Below, piece after piece: positions 28,210 through 36,204 of a stretch of 41,076 nt of DNA. Made by a program: the position numbers and the translations under genes. Positions within the stretch are counted from its first letter, which is position 1. Every line of letters begins with the position of its first letter. The notes under the pieces were generated by a model. That model did no database searches, was not told the DNA's origin, and worked only from the letters and a program-made list of their open reading frames with translations. This stretch comes from Tepidamorphus sp. (GTDB lineage: Bacteria; Pseudomonadota; Alphaproteobacteria; Rhizobiales; Tepidamorphaceae), in the NCBI GenBank assembly GCA_028280885.1, contig JANQKY010000090.1, forward strand, positions 1-41,076, in the 5' to 3' direction.

Positions 28210-28249
28210 AAGCCGCCTGGACCTGAACAAAGCCGCCTAGACCTGAAGA
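28210..28249. repeat. 20-bp tandem duplication at the frr 3' end
   Basis: AAGCCGCCTGGACCTGAACA (28210-28229) and AAGCCGCCTAGACCTGAAGA (28230-28249) agree at 18 of 20 positions. The second contains the frr stop codon (minus strand). Confidence 0.9.
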
Positions 28250-28797
28250 ACTTCTTCTTCCTTGGTGGCGAGAACCTGATCGATCTCGGCGATGAAATCA
28301 TCGGTCAGCTTCTGCACGACATCGGATTGCTGGCGCTGTTCGTCCTGGCTCATCTCATGGTCCTTTTCCAGACGCTTGAGGTGGTCCATGCCGTCGCGCC
28401 GGACATGGCGCACGGCGATTCGCGCCTGTTCGGCATATTTATGCGCGACCTTGACGATTTCCTGTCGGCGCTCCGCATTCAGCTCCGGAATCGGGATCCG
28501 CAGGTTCTGGCCGTCCATCACCGGGTTGAGGCCGAGATCGGATTCGCGAATCGACCTGTCGACCGCGCCGACCAGCGACTTGTCCCAGACATTGACCGAA
28601 ATCATCCGCGATTCAGGAACGCTGATGGTCGCGACCTGATTGAGGGGCATCGGCGAGCCATAGGCATCGACCGTCACCGGATCGAGGATGCTGGCCGAGG
28701 CCCGGCCCGTCCGCAGGCCCGAGAACTCGTTCTTCAGGACCTTGACCGCGCCTTCCATGCGCCGCTTCAGATCGGCCAGGTCGAATTCGCCTTCCAT
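28237..28797 (-). CDS. frr: Ribosome recycling factor
   Basis: Splits post-termination ribosomes together with EF-G. The 186-residue protein has the full two-domain pattern: DLKRRMEGAVKVLKNEFSGLRTGRAS, the inserted beta domain (VTVDAYGSPMPLNQVATISVPESRM, WDKS) and the return helices (NAERRQEIVKVAHKYAEQARIAVRHVRRD). Normal length. It lies between pyrH and uppS. Its 3' end is tandemly duplicated in DNA without changing the protein. Confidence 0.98.
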   Translation of the reverse strand: MEGEFDLADLKRRMEGAVKVLKNEFSGLRTGRASASILDPVTVDAYGSPMPLNQVATISVPESRMISVNVWDKSLVGAVDRSIRESDLGLNPVMDGQNLRIPIPELNAERRQEIVKVAHKYAEQARIAVRHVRRDGMDHLKRLEKDHEMSQDEQRQQSDVVQKLTDDFIAEIDQVLATKEEEVLQV

Positions 28798-28901
28798 AGC
28801 ACCCTCCCGCCCGTGTCCCGGGCCTTGTCGTCGTCAACAGTGTACCGCAGCGCCCGAAACGGCAGCACCAGGACCGACCGCTTGAGCCTCTAATAGGTCG
28901 C

Positions 28902-29618
28902 TCAGCCTGAAACAACCGTCGCGCGCGCGCGCCCCGCCAGCACGGCTTCAAGCGCGCCGGGCGCGTGTATGTCGAACACGATTATCGGGATTGCGTTGTC
29001 GCGGGCAAGCGCAAAGGCGGCTGTATCCATGACTTTAAGGTCGCGGGCAAGCGCCTCGCCGTAGCTGATCCGGTCATAGCGGCGGGCGTCCGGATTGGTC
29101 CGGGGGTCGCTATCATAGACCCCGTCGACCTGCGTTCCCTTGAGCAGGACCGTGCAATCGAGCTCGGCGGCGCGCAGGGCCGCGGCCGTATCGGTGGTGA
29201 AGAACGGGTTGCCGGTTCCGCCCGCGCAGATGACGACGCTGCCCGCCTGCATATGGGCCAGGGCCGTGCTGCGGGAGAACGGCTCGCAGACGGCGTCCGT
29301 GGCGATTGCCGACAGCACCCTGCCCCGCCCGCCGGCCCGGTCGATCGCAGATGCCAGCGCGACCGCGTTGATGACGGTGGCCAGCATGCCCATCTGGTCG
29401 GCGGCGACACGGTCCATGCCCTGCGCCGCGCCGGCGACGCCGCGAAAGATGTTGCCGCCGCCCACCACGATCGCCAGCTCGGTTCCCGACCGGGCAACCG
29501 AACAGGCCTCGCCGGCGAAACGGTCAAGGACGCCGGTATCGATGCCGTAGCCGCCCGCCCCCATCAGGGCCTCGCCCGAAAGCTTCAGGAGAACGCGCTG
29601 TTTGTCGGGATCGGGCAT
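28902..29618 (-). CDS. pyrH: UMP kinase
   Basis: Amino-acid-kinase-fold enzyme phosphorylating UMP to UDP. The 238-residue protein begins MPDPDKQRVLLKLSGEAL and has VVGGGNIFRG, the DQMGMLATVINAVAL helix, GGTGNPFFTTDTAAALRAAEL, LLKGTQVDGVYDSDPR and VFDIHAPGAL. The frame is open for 60 codons upstream into tsf, but the conserved start is the ATG at 29618, giving the usual length. It lies 37 bp after tsf. Confidence 0.97.
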   Translation of the reverse strand: MPDPDKQRVLLKLSGEALMGAGGYGIDTGVLDRFAGEACSVARSGTELAIVVGGGNIFRGVAGAAQGMDRVAADQMGMLATVINAVALASAIDRAGGRGRVLSAIATDAVCEPFSRSTALAHMQAGSVVICAGGTGNPFFTTDTAAALRAAELDCTVLLKGTQVDGVYDSDPRTNPDARRYDRISYGEALARDLKVMDTAAFALARDNAIPIIVFDIHAPGALEAVLAGRARATVVSG

Positions 29619-29655
29619 GCGGATCGGGCCGTCGGTGTTTGCCTTGCGAAGGGTG

Positions 29656-30582
29656 TCAGTTCCCGACCGCGGCGGCAACCTCGGCGGCGAAGTCCGATTC
29701 TTCCTTGTCGATGCCTTCGCCAAGGGCGAACCGTTCGAAACCGACGATCTTCGCGGGGCTGCCGATATCGGCTTCCAGCGCCTTGAGGGCCTGTTCAACG
29801 GTGGAATCGGGATCGATCACGAAGGCCTGCTTGAGCAGCACCGATTCCTCGAAGAACTTGCGGATGCGGCCCTCGACCATCTTCTCGATGATGTTTTCCG
29901 GCTTGCCCGATTCCTTGGCCTGCTCGCGGAAGACGTTGCGCTCGCGCTCGACCGTCTCCGGATCGACGCCGTCGACATCGACGGCGAGCGGGTTGGTGGC
30001 GGCGACATGCATCGCGACCTGGCGGCCGAACTGGCCGACCTTTTCCGCATCCCCGTCCGATTCGATCGCGACCAGCACGCCGATGCGGCCAAGGCCCGGC
30101 GCTGTCGCCGAATGCATATAGGTGGAGACCGCGCCGGCGGAGACCTCGAACCCGGCCGAGCGGCGCAGGGTCATGTTCTCGCCGATCTGGCCGACCATTT
30201 CCTGGACGTATTCGGCAACCGTCTTGTCGCTGCCCGGGAAGGGCGCGTTGGACAGCGCCTCGAAATCGCCGCCAACGCTGAGCGCGACATCGGCGATTGC
30301 CCGAACCATCTGCTGGAACAGCTCGTTGCGGGCGACGAAGTCGGTCTCCGCATTGACCTCGATCACCACGCCCTTGGTGCCGCTGCCGGCGATCGCGACC
30401 AGGCCCTCGGCGGCGACGCGGCCGGCCTTCTTGGCCGCCTTCGACAGGCCCTTGGCGCGCAGCCAGTCGACGGCGGCCTCGATGTCGCCGTCGTTTTCGT
30501 TGAGCGCGGTCTTGCAATCCATCATGCCCGCGCCGGTCTGTTCGCGCAGGGCCTTCACCATCGATGCGGTGACGTTCGCCAT
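29656..30582 (-). CDS. tsf: Elongation factor Ts
   Basis: Nucleotide exchange factor of EF-Tu. The 308-residue protein shows the UBA-like N-terminus (MVKALREQTGAGMMDCKTALNENDGDIEAAVDWLRAKG), the core with VEVNAETDFVARNELFQQMV and the C-terminal PEN-IIEKMVEGRIRKFFEESVLLKQAFV segment. The gene follows rpsB by 130 bp, a spacer with a perfect 7-bp hairpin (30616-30633) and a 10-bp repeat CCTGAAAGTC (30591-30600, 30605-30614). Confidence 0.98.
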   Translation of the reverse strand: MANVTASMVKALREQTGAGMMDCKTALNENDGDIEAAVDWLRAKGLSKAAKKAGRVAAEGLVAIAGSGTKGVVIEVNAETDFVARNELFQQMVRAIADVALSVGGDFEALSNAPFPGSDKTVAEYVQEMVGQIGENMTLRRSAGFEVSAGAVSTYMHSATAPGLGRIGVLVAIESDGDAEKVGQFGRQVAMHVAATNPLAVDVDGVDPETVERERNVFREQAKESGKPENIIEKMVEGRIRKFFEESVLLKQAFVIDPDSTVEQALKALEADIGSPAKIVGFERFALGEGIDKEESDFAAEVAAAVGN

Positions 30583-30712
30583 TACGGCCTCCTGAAAGTC
30601 GGTGCCTGAAAGTCCGCGGGCCGGGCGGCCCGCCTTGCTTTCGATATCTCAGTTAGATGTCGGTTTTCTGTTGATCCACGCGGATCCAGGGGCGGCGGCG
30701 CCGGGCTGCCGA

Positions 30713-31849
30713 TCAGGCCGCCTCGCCTTCGCCGAGCGTACGGGCCTGGCCGATCCAGTCGTCCCGGCTGATGCGCCCGTGCAGCGCGAGATCCTCGTCC
30801 AGCGCCTTCATGTCGTCGTCATTGAGGGCGGCGATCTGCCAGTAGTGGAAGATGCCCAGATCGTTGAGCTTCTGCTCGAGCACCGGGCCGACGCCGGTAA
30901 TCTTCTTCAGATCGTCCGGCGCGCCGCGCGGCGCGGCGATGCGCTCGAAGGTCGGAACCTCGAGCTCGGGCACCGTGATGGCCTCCTCGACCGCGACCTC
31001 GGCGACCGGTTCAGCGGCGGGGGCTGCCTCGGCTGCGGCTGCCTCGGTTGGGGCTTCGGCGGCAGGGGCCTCCGCAGCCGGGGCCTCCGGCTCGGCAAGC
31101 GCCTCTTCGAGGACGGGTTCGTCCTGCTCGCCGATATCGATGCCCATGTCGCCCTGGGCGCGCGAGATCCCGTCGATCGCGGCGCGGGCGACCATGTCGC
31201 AATAGAAGTTGATCGCGCGGCCGGCATCGTCATTGCCGGGGACCGGGAAGGACACGCCGTCGGGATCGCAGTTGGAATCGATGATCGCCGCAACCGGAAT
31301 GCCGAGGCGCCGGGCCTCCTTGATCGCGATCTGCTCCTTGTTCGTGTCGATGACGAACAGCATGTCGGGCTGGCCGCCCATGTCCTTGATGCCGCCGAGC
31401 GCCCGCTCCAGCTTCTCGCGCTCGCGGGTGAGCTTCAGGCGCTCTTTCTTGGTCAGCGCCATCGCCTCGCCGGAATCGCCGAGCTGTTCCTCCAGCTTGC
31501 GCAGGCGCTGGATGGAATGGGAGATCGTCTTCCAGTTGGTCAGCGTGCCGCCGAGCCAGCGGGAATTGACATAGTACTGGGCGCAGCGGCGGGCGGCGTC
31601 GGCGACCGAATCGGCGGCCTGGCGCTTGGTGCCGACGAACAGGATGCGGCCGCCCTCGGCGACCGTGTCGCTGACGGCCTGCAGCATGCGGTGCATCAGC
31701 GGCACCGTCTGGGCAAGGTCGATGATGTGGATGTTGTTTCGGACACCGAAGATGTACGAATCCATCTTGGGGTTCCAGCGGTGGCTCTGATGGCCGAAGT
31801 GGACGCCCGCCTCGAGAAGCTGGCGCATGGTGAACGTGGGCAGAGTCAT
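30713..31849 (-). CDS. rpsB: 30S ribosomal protein S2 with helix-hairpin-helix C-terminal extension
   Basis: Small-subunit protein S2, placed last in 30S assembly and needed to bind S1. Residues 1-235 are standard S2 (TMRQLLEAGVHFGHQSHRWNPKM, YVNSRWLGGTLTNW, PVAAIIDSNCDPDGVSFPVPGNDDAGRAI). Residues about 240-300 are an Ala/Pro/Glu-rich acidic linker, and 308-375 form an added domain starting DDLKKITGVGPVLEQKLNDLGI, a helix-hairpin-helix of the kind also attached to L21 in some alphaproteobacteria. At 378 residues it is about 120 longer than ordinary S2. The extension may be disordered plus a nucleic-acid-binding tail (inference). A clear promoter precedes the gene. Confidence 0.97.
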   Translation of the reverse strand: MTLPTFTMRQLLEAGVHFGHQSHRWNPKMDSYIFGVRNNIHIIDLAQTVPLMHRMLQAVSDTVAEGGRILFVGTKRQAADSVADAARRCAQYYVNSRWLGGTLTNWKTISHSIQRLRKLEEQLGDSGEAMALTKKERLKLTREREKLERALGGIKDMGGQPDMLFVIDTNKEQIAIKEARRLGIPVAAIIDSNCDPDGVSFPVPGNDDAGRAINFYCDMVARAAIDGISRAQGDMGIDIGEQDEPVLEEALAEPEAPAAEAPAAEAPTEAAAAEAAPAAEPVAEVAVEEAITVPELEVPTFERIAAPRGAPDDLKKITGVGPVLEQKLNDLGIFHYWQIAALNDDDMKALDEDLALHGRISRDDWIGQARTLGEGEAA

Positions 31850-31977
31850 GGCTCTGTCTTACTCCATATCCGGTTGATCCTCCGCGGGCGGGGCCTTGGG
31901 CGCAATCGCCTTCGGCACCGGACTGCACGGCCGAACGAAATCGGCGCGCGCGGATGCCCGCGTGCGTGATGACGCGC

Positions 31978-32006
31978 CTTATATGGGGTGGCGCGCGCCA
32001 ATTCAA
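31978..32006 (-). promoter_or_regulatory. Sigma-70-type promoter of rpsB-tsf
   Basis: On the minus strand TTGAAT (32006-32001), a 17-bp spacer and TATAAG (31983-31978) lie about 130 bp upstream of the rpsB start. The long leader leaves room for autogenous control by S2, but no structure was identified. Confidence 0.65.
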
Positions 32007-32058
32007 GAACAAACGTCTTCACGCGCGAGGCCGATCGACGGCAATCAGCACGCAACGT

Positions 32059-35000
32059 TTAGAGATCCTGCACCTCGACGACGCCGGAGACGGCCCTGAG
32101 GGCGGCTGTCACCTGCGGCACGACCCGGTAGCGGTCCGGCAGCTTGATCTCGACCTCGGAGCGCGGGTCGTCGACCATCACCACAATCGAGACCTCGGCA
32201 TCGCCCTTGTCGCCGAGCCGCCGGGCGACGCTTTCGACGCAAGCCGGCCCCTTCAGGAAGATCCGGATGCCGCTGGCCGCCGATTCGGCGATCGTGTCGA
32301 GCGAGCGGACCCGGTTCAGCCGGACCCGCTGCATGTCGCCCATCTGGTCGACCTGGACGGAGGCCTCGATACAGCTGCCCGGCTCGAGCATGTGGCGGTT
32401 CTCGGCGAGGAATTCCGAGAACGCGACCGTCTCGATCTGGCCGGTGGGATCGGAAATCGTGATGATGCCCATGCGGCCGCCGGTACGGGTGCGGTTTTCC
32501 GTCTTCGACACGACGATGCCGGCAAGCCGCCCTGACGATTGGCTGCCGCTCGCCGAACCCGAACGGGACATCTCCTCGAATTCGGAAATCGGCCGGACCT
32601 TGCGGGTCTGCAGCACCGATTGGTACTCGTCCAGCGGATGGCCGGTGAGGAAGGTGCCGACGGCATCGTATTCGCGGGTCAGCCGCTCGGACGGCAGCCA
32701 CGGCTCGACCGGCGGCAGCGGCAGCGGCTCGGGCCGGCCGCCGCCGAACAGCTCCGACTGGCCGTTGATGCGGGCGTCCTCGCTGCGCGCCGCGCTCGAC
32801 ATGATCATGTCCGAACCGGCGATGATGCGGGCCCGGTTCGCCTCCATGGCATCGAACGCGCCGGCCGCGGCCAAACCCTCGATCGCGCGCTTGTTGACCT
32901 GTTTCGGGCTGATACGGGCGGCGAAGTCGGCCAGGTCGCGAAACGGCCGGTCGCCGCGGGTCTCGACGATATGCTCGACGGCGGACTGGCCGACATTGCG
33001 CAGCGCGGCGAGCGAATAGCGGATTGCCCCCTCGCGCACCGAGAAGGCGGCGCCGGACTCGTTGACCGATGGCGGCAGCACCGCGATCTTCATGCGCTCG
33101 GCCTCGCGGCGGAACAGGTTGATCTTGTCGGCGTTGCCCATGTCGAGCGTCATCGAGGCGGCGAGGAACTCGGTGGGATAGTTCGCCTTCAGATAGGCCG
33201 TCTGATAGGCGACCAGGGCGTAGGCTGCGGCGTGCGACTTGTTGAAGCCGTAATCGGCGAACTTGGCCAGCAGCTCGAAGATGTATTCGGCCTGGCCGCG
33301 CTCGACGCCACGCTCGACGGCACCGTCGACGAAGCGCTTGCGCTGCTTTTCCATCTCCTCGCGGATCTTCTTGCCCATCGCCCGGCGCAACAGGTCGGCT
33401 TCGCCGAGCGAATAGCCGGCGAGTTCCTGGGCGATCTGCATCACCTGTTCCTGATAGATGACGACGCCGAAGGTCTCCTTCAGGATCGGCTCGATCTGCT
33501 CGTGGATATAGTCGGGCGTCTCGCGGCCGTGCTTGCGATCGTTATAGGTCGGGATATTGGCCATCGGACCCGGCCGGTAGAGTGCCACCAGCGCGATGAT
33601 GTCCTCGAACCGGTCCGGTTTCATGCCCAGGATGGCGCTGCGCATGCCGCCGGATTCCAATTGGAAGACGCCGACCGTCTCGCCTCGCGAGAGCATGTCG
33701 TAGGTCGTCTTGTCGTCGAGCGGCAGGGCGTCGAGATCCACCTTGACGCCGCGGTCGGCGAGCAGCTTGGCGGTGATGTCGAGGATCGTCAGCGTCTTCA
33801 GGCCGAGAAAGTCGAACTTCACCAGCCCGGCGGATTCCGTCCACTTCATGTTGAACTGGGTCGCCGGCATCGCCGAGCGCGGATCCTTGTAGAGCGGCAC
33901 CAGCCGGTCGAGCGGGCGGTCGCCGATGACGACGCCGGCGGCATGGGTCGAGGCGTGCCGGAACAGGCCCTCCAGCTTCAAGGCGATCGCCAGGAGCTGT
34001 GCCGTCGCTTCGTCCTCGTCGCGGGCCTGCTGCAGGCGCGGCTCGCCCTCGATCGCCTCGGCGAGCTTGACCGGGTTGGCAGGATTGGCCGGGATCATCT
34101 TGGACAGCTGATCGGCCCGCCCGTAGGGAATGCCGAGCACGCGCGCGACGTCGCGCACGACCGCACGGGCCTGCAGGGTTCCGAACGTGATGATCTGGGC
34201 GACGTTGTCGGCGCCGTACTTGTCCTGGACGTAGCCGATGACCCGATCACGGCCGTTCGGACAGAAGTCGATGTCGAAATCCGGCATCGACACGCGTTCG
34301 GGATTGAGGAAGCGTTCGAACAGCAGTCCGAAGCGCAGCGGATCGAGATCGGTGATCGTCAGCGCCCAGGCAACGAGCGAACCGGCGCCCGAGCCGCGGC
34401 CCGGACCGACCGGGATCTGATGGGCCTTGGCCCATTTGATGAAGTCGGCAACGATCAGGAAGTAGCCCGCATAGGCCATCTTCTCGATAACGGCGAGTTC
34501 GAACTGGAGCCGTTCCCGGTAGACCTCCGCCGGGGTATCAGGCGCCATGCCGTGGATTTCCAGGCGCGTCTCGAGCCCCTCCTCGGCCTGGCGGCGCAAT
34601 TCGGCCGCCTCACCGGCGGCGGAATCGGCCGACGGCTCGGGCGCGTCCGCCCCCTCGACCACGAAGCTGGGCAGGATCGGGCGGCGGGTGGTCGGCCGAT
34701 AGCAGCAGCGCCGGGCGATTTCGATCGTTGCGTCAAGCGCTTCCGGCAAATCCTTGAACAGGTCTACCATCTCGTCGCGCGACTTCAGATAATGCTCCGG
34801 CGTGAGCTGGCGCCGCTCGGTGTCGGCGACCATCCGCCCCTCGGCGATACAGATCAGCGCGTCATGGGCCTCGAAATCGGCGCGTTCGGCGAAGAACGGC
34901 TGGTTGGTGGCAACCAGCGGCAACCTGAAATCATAGGCCAGGTCGACCAGATCCGGCTCGACACGGCGCTCCTCGTCGGTGCCGTGCCGCTGCAATTCGA

Positions 35001-35520
35001 CATAGAGGCGGTCGTCGAACAGATCGGCGAGACGACTGAGCGCTGCGCGCGCGGCATCGCCGTTGCGCTGGGCAAGTTGCCGGTCGACCGGCCCCTCCGG
35101 GCCGCCGGTCAGGACGATCAGCCCGTCGGTGCGGCCATCCAGGTCTTCGATCGCCAGTCCGGCCTCGTCGCCATCCTCGCCGGCCAGCCAGGCGCGGCTG
35201 ACCAGCGCCATCAGGTTCTCGTAGCCGGTCTCGTCGGCGGCAATCAGCACCAGCGAGGGGACCGGCGCTTTGCGGACGCCCCGCCCCGTTTGCTCGTCGA
35301 GGCCGAAATCGACGGCAAGCGTCGTGCCGATAATCGGCTGCACGCCGGCACCGGCGGCCTTCTCGGCGAATTCCAGGGCGCCGAACAGATTGTTGCGGTC
35401 GGCGATCCCGAGCGCCGGCATCCGGTCCGCGACCGCCAGATCGACGAGGCGCTTGATCGGCAGCGCGCCCTCAAGCAGGGAATAGGCCGAATGCGACCGT
35501 AAGTGGATGAAACCCGGCAT
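32059..35520 (-). CDS. dnaE: DNA polymerase III alpha subunit
   Basis: Replicative C-family polymerase. The 1153-residue protein begins with the PHP domain (FIHLRSHSAYSLLEGALPIKRLV), has the polymerase active site MPDFDIDFC with Asp414, Asp416 and Asp418, the fingers region (GVFQLESGGMRS, YRPGPMANIPTYNDRK, QEQVMQIAQELAGYSLGEADLLRRAMGKK, FNKSHAAAYALVAYQTAYLK), a helix-hairpin-helix (KRAIEGLAAAGAFDAM) and a C-terminal OB fold (GRLAGIVVSKTENRTRTGGRMGIITISDPTGQIE). Length is that of DnaE1, not DnaE2. GGGAG lies 7 bases before the ATG. It is preceded on the same strand by the SOS micro-gene. Confidence 0.98.
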   Translation of the reverse strand: MPGFIHLRSHSAYSLLEGALPIKRLVDLAVADRMPALGIADRNNLFGALEFAEKAAGAGVQPIIGTTLAVDFGLDEQTGRGVRKAPVPSLVLIAADETGYENLMALVSRAWLAGEDGDEAGLAIEDLDGRTDGLIVLTGGPEGPVDRQLAQRNGDAARAALSRLADLFDDRLYVELQRHGTDEERRVEPDLVDLAYDFRLPLVATNQPFFAERADFEAHDALICIAEGRMVADTERRQLTPEHYLKSRDEMVDLFKDLPEALDATIEIARRCCYRPTTRRPILPSFVVEGADAPEPSADSAAGEAAELRRQAEEGLETRLEIHGMAPDTPAEVYRERLQFELAVIEKMAYAGYFLIVADFIKWAKAHQIPVGPGRGSGAGSLVAWALTITDLDPLRFGLLFERFLNPERVSMPDFDIDFCPNGRDRVIGYVQDKYGADNVAQIITFGTLQARAVVRDVARVLGIPYGRADQLSKMIPANPANPVKLAEAIEGEPRLQQARDEDEATAQLLAIALKLEGLFRHASTHAAGVVIGDRPLDRLVPLYKDPRSAMPATQFNMKWTESAGLVKFDFLGLKTLTILDITAKLLADRGVKVDLDALPLDDKTTYDMLSRGETVGVFQLESGGMRSAILGMKPDRFEDIIALVALYRPGPMANIPTYNDRKHGRETPDYIHEQIEPILKETFGVVIYQEQVMQIAQELAGYSLGEADLLRRAMGKKIREEMEKQRKRFVDGAVERGVERGQAEYIFELLAKFADYGFNKSHAAAYALVAYQTAYLKANYPTEFLAASMTLDMGNADKINLFRREAERMKIAVLPPSVNESGAAFSVREGAIRYSLAALRNVGQSAVEHIVETRGDRPFRDLADFAARISPKQVNKRAIEGLAAAGAFDAMEANRARIIAGSDMIMSSAARSEDARINGQSELFGGGRPEPLPLPPVEPWLPSERLTREYDAVGTFLTGHPLDEYQSVLQTRKVRPISEFEEMSRSGSASGSQSSGRLAGIVVSKTENRTRTGGRMGIITISDPTGQIETVAFSEFLAENRHMLEPGSCIEASVQVDQMGDMQRVRLNRVRSLDTIAESAASGIRIFLKGPACVESVARRLGDKGDAEVSIVVMVDDPRSEVEIKLPDRYRVVPQVTAALRAVSGVVEVQDL

Positions 35521-35677
35521 GCGATGTCTCCCAGGCCCCGCTTCGAGGCCAGCGTTTGAACACTACAAGCCCATCCGATTCGATTCGCCCCAGTTCCGTC
35601 CGGGCCGCCACTTTCGCGCCGCCCATGTGGACAAGCCGGCAATCAGGCGCCCCGCCCACCCGCTGTCGTGAAAACAA

Positions 35678-35767
35678 TCAACTCAGCCAGGCGGCGATTT
35701 CCGCCCAGACGGCAACGGATTGCGAGAACGCGATCACGGAAACCAATGCAACGACATCCCGGATCAT
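35678..35767 (-). CDS. sidA: SOS-controlled 29-residue membrane peptide, SidA-like
   Basis: A 29-codon gene beginning MIRDVVALVSVIAF and ending AAWLS. Nearly the whole peptide is one hydrophobic helix (residues about 5-28) with two Trp. GGAGG stands 6 bases before the ATG, and an exact LexA box sits 30 bp upstream between -35 and -10. Caulobacter SidA is, as known, a 29-residue SOS-induced inner-membrane peptide that blocks division through FtsW/FtsN; I recall its gene lying next to dnaE, as here. Length, membrane nature, SOS control and place therefore agree; residue-level homology was not tested. Probably an inhibitor of cell division during DNA damage (inference). The transposon insertion lies just upstream of its promoter. 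Confidence 0.78.
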   Translation of the reverse strand: MIRDVVALVSVIAFSQSVAVWAEIAAWLS

Positions 35768-35793
35768 CTGCACCTCCCTCTGTTGATAAGATC

Positions 35794-35822
35794 ATTTGTT
35801 CATGTTTTGTTCCATGCGTCAA
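35794..35822 (-). promoter_or_regulatory. Promoter with LexA box upstream of the SOS peptide gene
   Basis: On the minus strand TTGACG (35822-35817) and ACAAAT (35799-35794) are spaced by 17 bp. The LexA box, GTTC-ATGTTTT-GTTC on the plus strand (35798-35812), fills the spacer, the ideal place for repression. The box is exact; the -10 is weak. Confidence 0.8.
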
Positions 35823-35829
35823 GAGATAT

Positions 35830-35837
35830 CTGCAAGA
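35830..35837. repeat. Target-site duplication, left copy (CTGCAAGA)
   Basis: Eight bases directly outside the left inverted repeat, identical to 39277-39284. Confidence 0.92.
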
Positions 35838-35856
35838 GGTAGTGTCTCAGTTTGAA
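35838..35856 (+). repeat. Left terminal inverted repeat
   Basis: GGTAGTGTCTCAGTTTGAA, the exact reverse complement of 39258-39276. A second inverted repeat, ATGCATAC/GTATGCAT (35868-35875, 35893-35900), lies just inside. Confidence 0.95.
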
Positions 35857-35867
35857 ATTGGTGGGAG

Positions 35868-35900
35868 ATGCATACGTTAAACACAGTTCATTGTATGCAT
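35868..35900. repeat. Subterminal 8-bp inverted repeat inside left end
   Basis: ATGCATAC and GTATGCAT, perfect, 17 bp apart. It lies between the left inverted repeat and the stop of the last passenger gene. No T-run follows, so a terminator role is not supported; a transposase or host-factor site is possible. Confidence 0.7.
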
Positions 35901-35933
35901 TTGGCGGCGCTTGCAATCGTCGGCAACCCGCTG

Positions 35934-36197
35934 TCAGTGGGGAGTGCCCTTCGGGATTGTCAGCCCGAGGCGGCGCTCCCAGTTTTCGATCTCGCTAGGC
36001 GGCAGAATATCATCATCGGCGAGATCAGATAGAGAAACGAAGCTATCAGTCTCTTCATAGTAGAGATAACGAACTTCCCAGCTGCCATTCGGGCCATGGA
36101 TTTCGCCGGGAAGCTTCCCTAAAACGCACCCCATCGCCGTAAAGAGCTCTATCAATTTGCCCACAGTCAGCCATGGGCCGTCGACGCGCTGGGCCAT
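35934..36197 (-). CDS. Hypothetical 87-residue protein, second gene of HicB-like pair
   Basis: Not recognised with confidence. The 87-residue acidic protein reads LTVGKLIELFTAMGCVLGKLPGEIHGPNG..., then EVRYLYYEETDSFVSLSDLADDD, and ends LPPSEIENWERRLGLTIPKG. The layout of a first helix, central strands and a final PPSEI...LGL helix recalls HicA-type small proteins, but the HicA Gly-Ser-His catalytic motif is absent, so a toxin call is not justified. It starts 7 bp after the HicB-like gene and shares its operator-bearing promoter. It may be a partner or target-binding protein of that gene (inference). Confidence 0.6.
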   Translation of the reverse strand: MAQRVDGPWLTVGKLIELFTAMGCVLGKLPGEIHGPNGSWEVRYLYYEETDSFVSLSDLADDDILPPSEIENWERRLGLTIPKGTPH

Positions 36198-36204
36198 CCC
36201 GAAA

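Noticed and set aside
32539..35502. 987-codon open frame on the plus strand opposite dnaE
   Set aside because: It is a mirror of high-GC codon bias in dnaE: composition is Arg/Gly/Asp-rich with no domain pattern, whereas the minus strand gives a complete DnaE.
35934..36197. HicA toxin
   Set aside because: The helix-strand-helix outline is similar, but the Gly-Ser-His catalytic motif is missing, so I left it as hypothetical.
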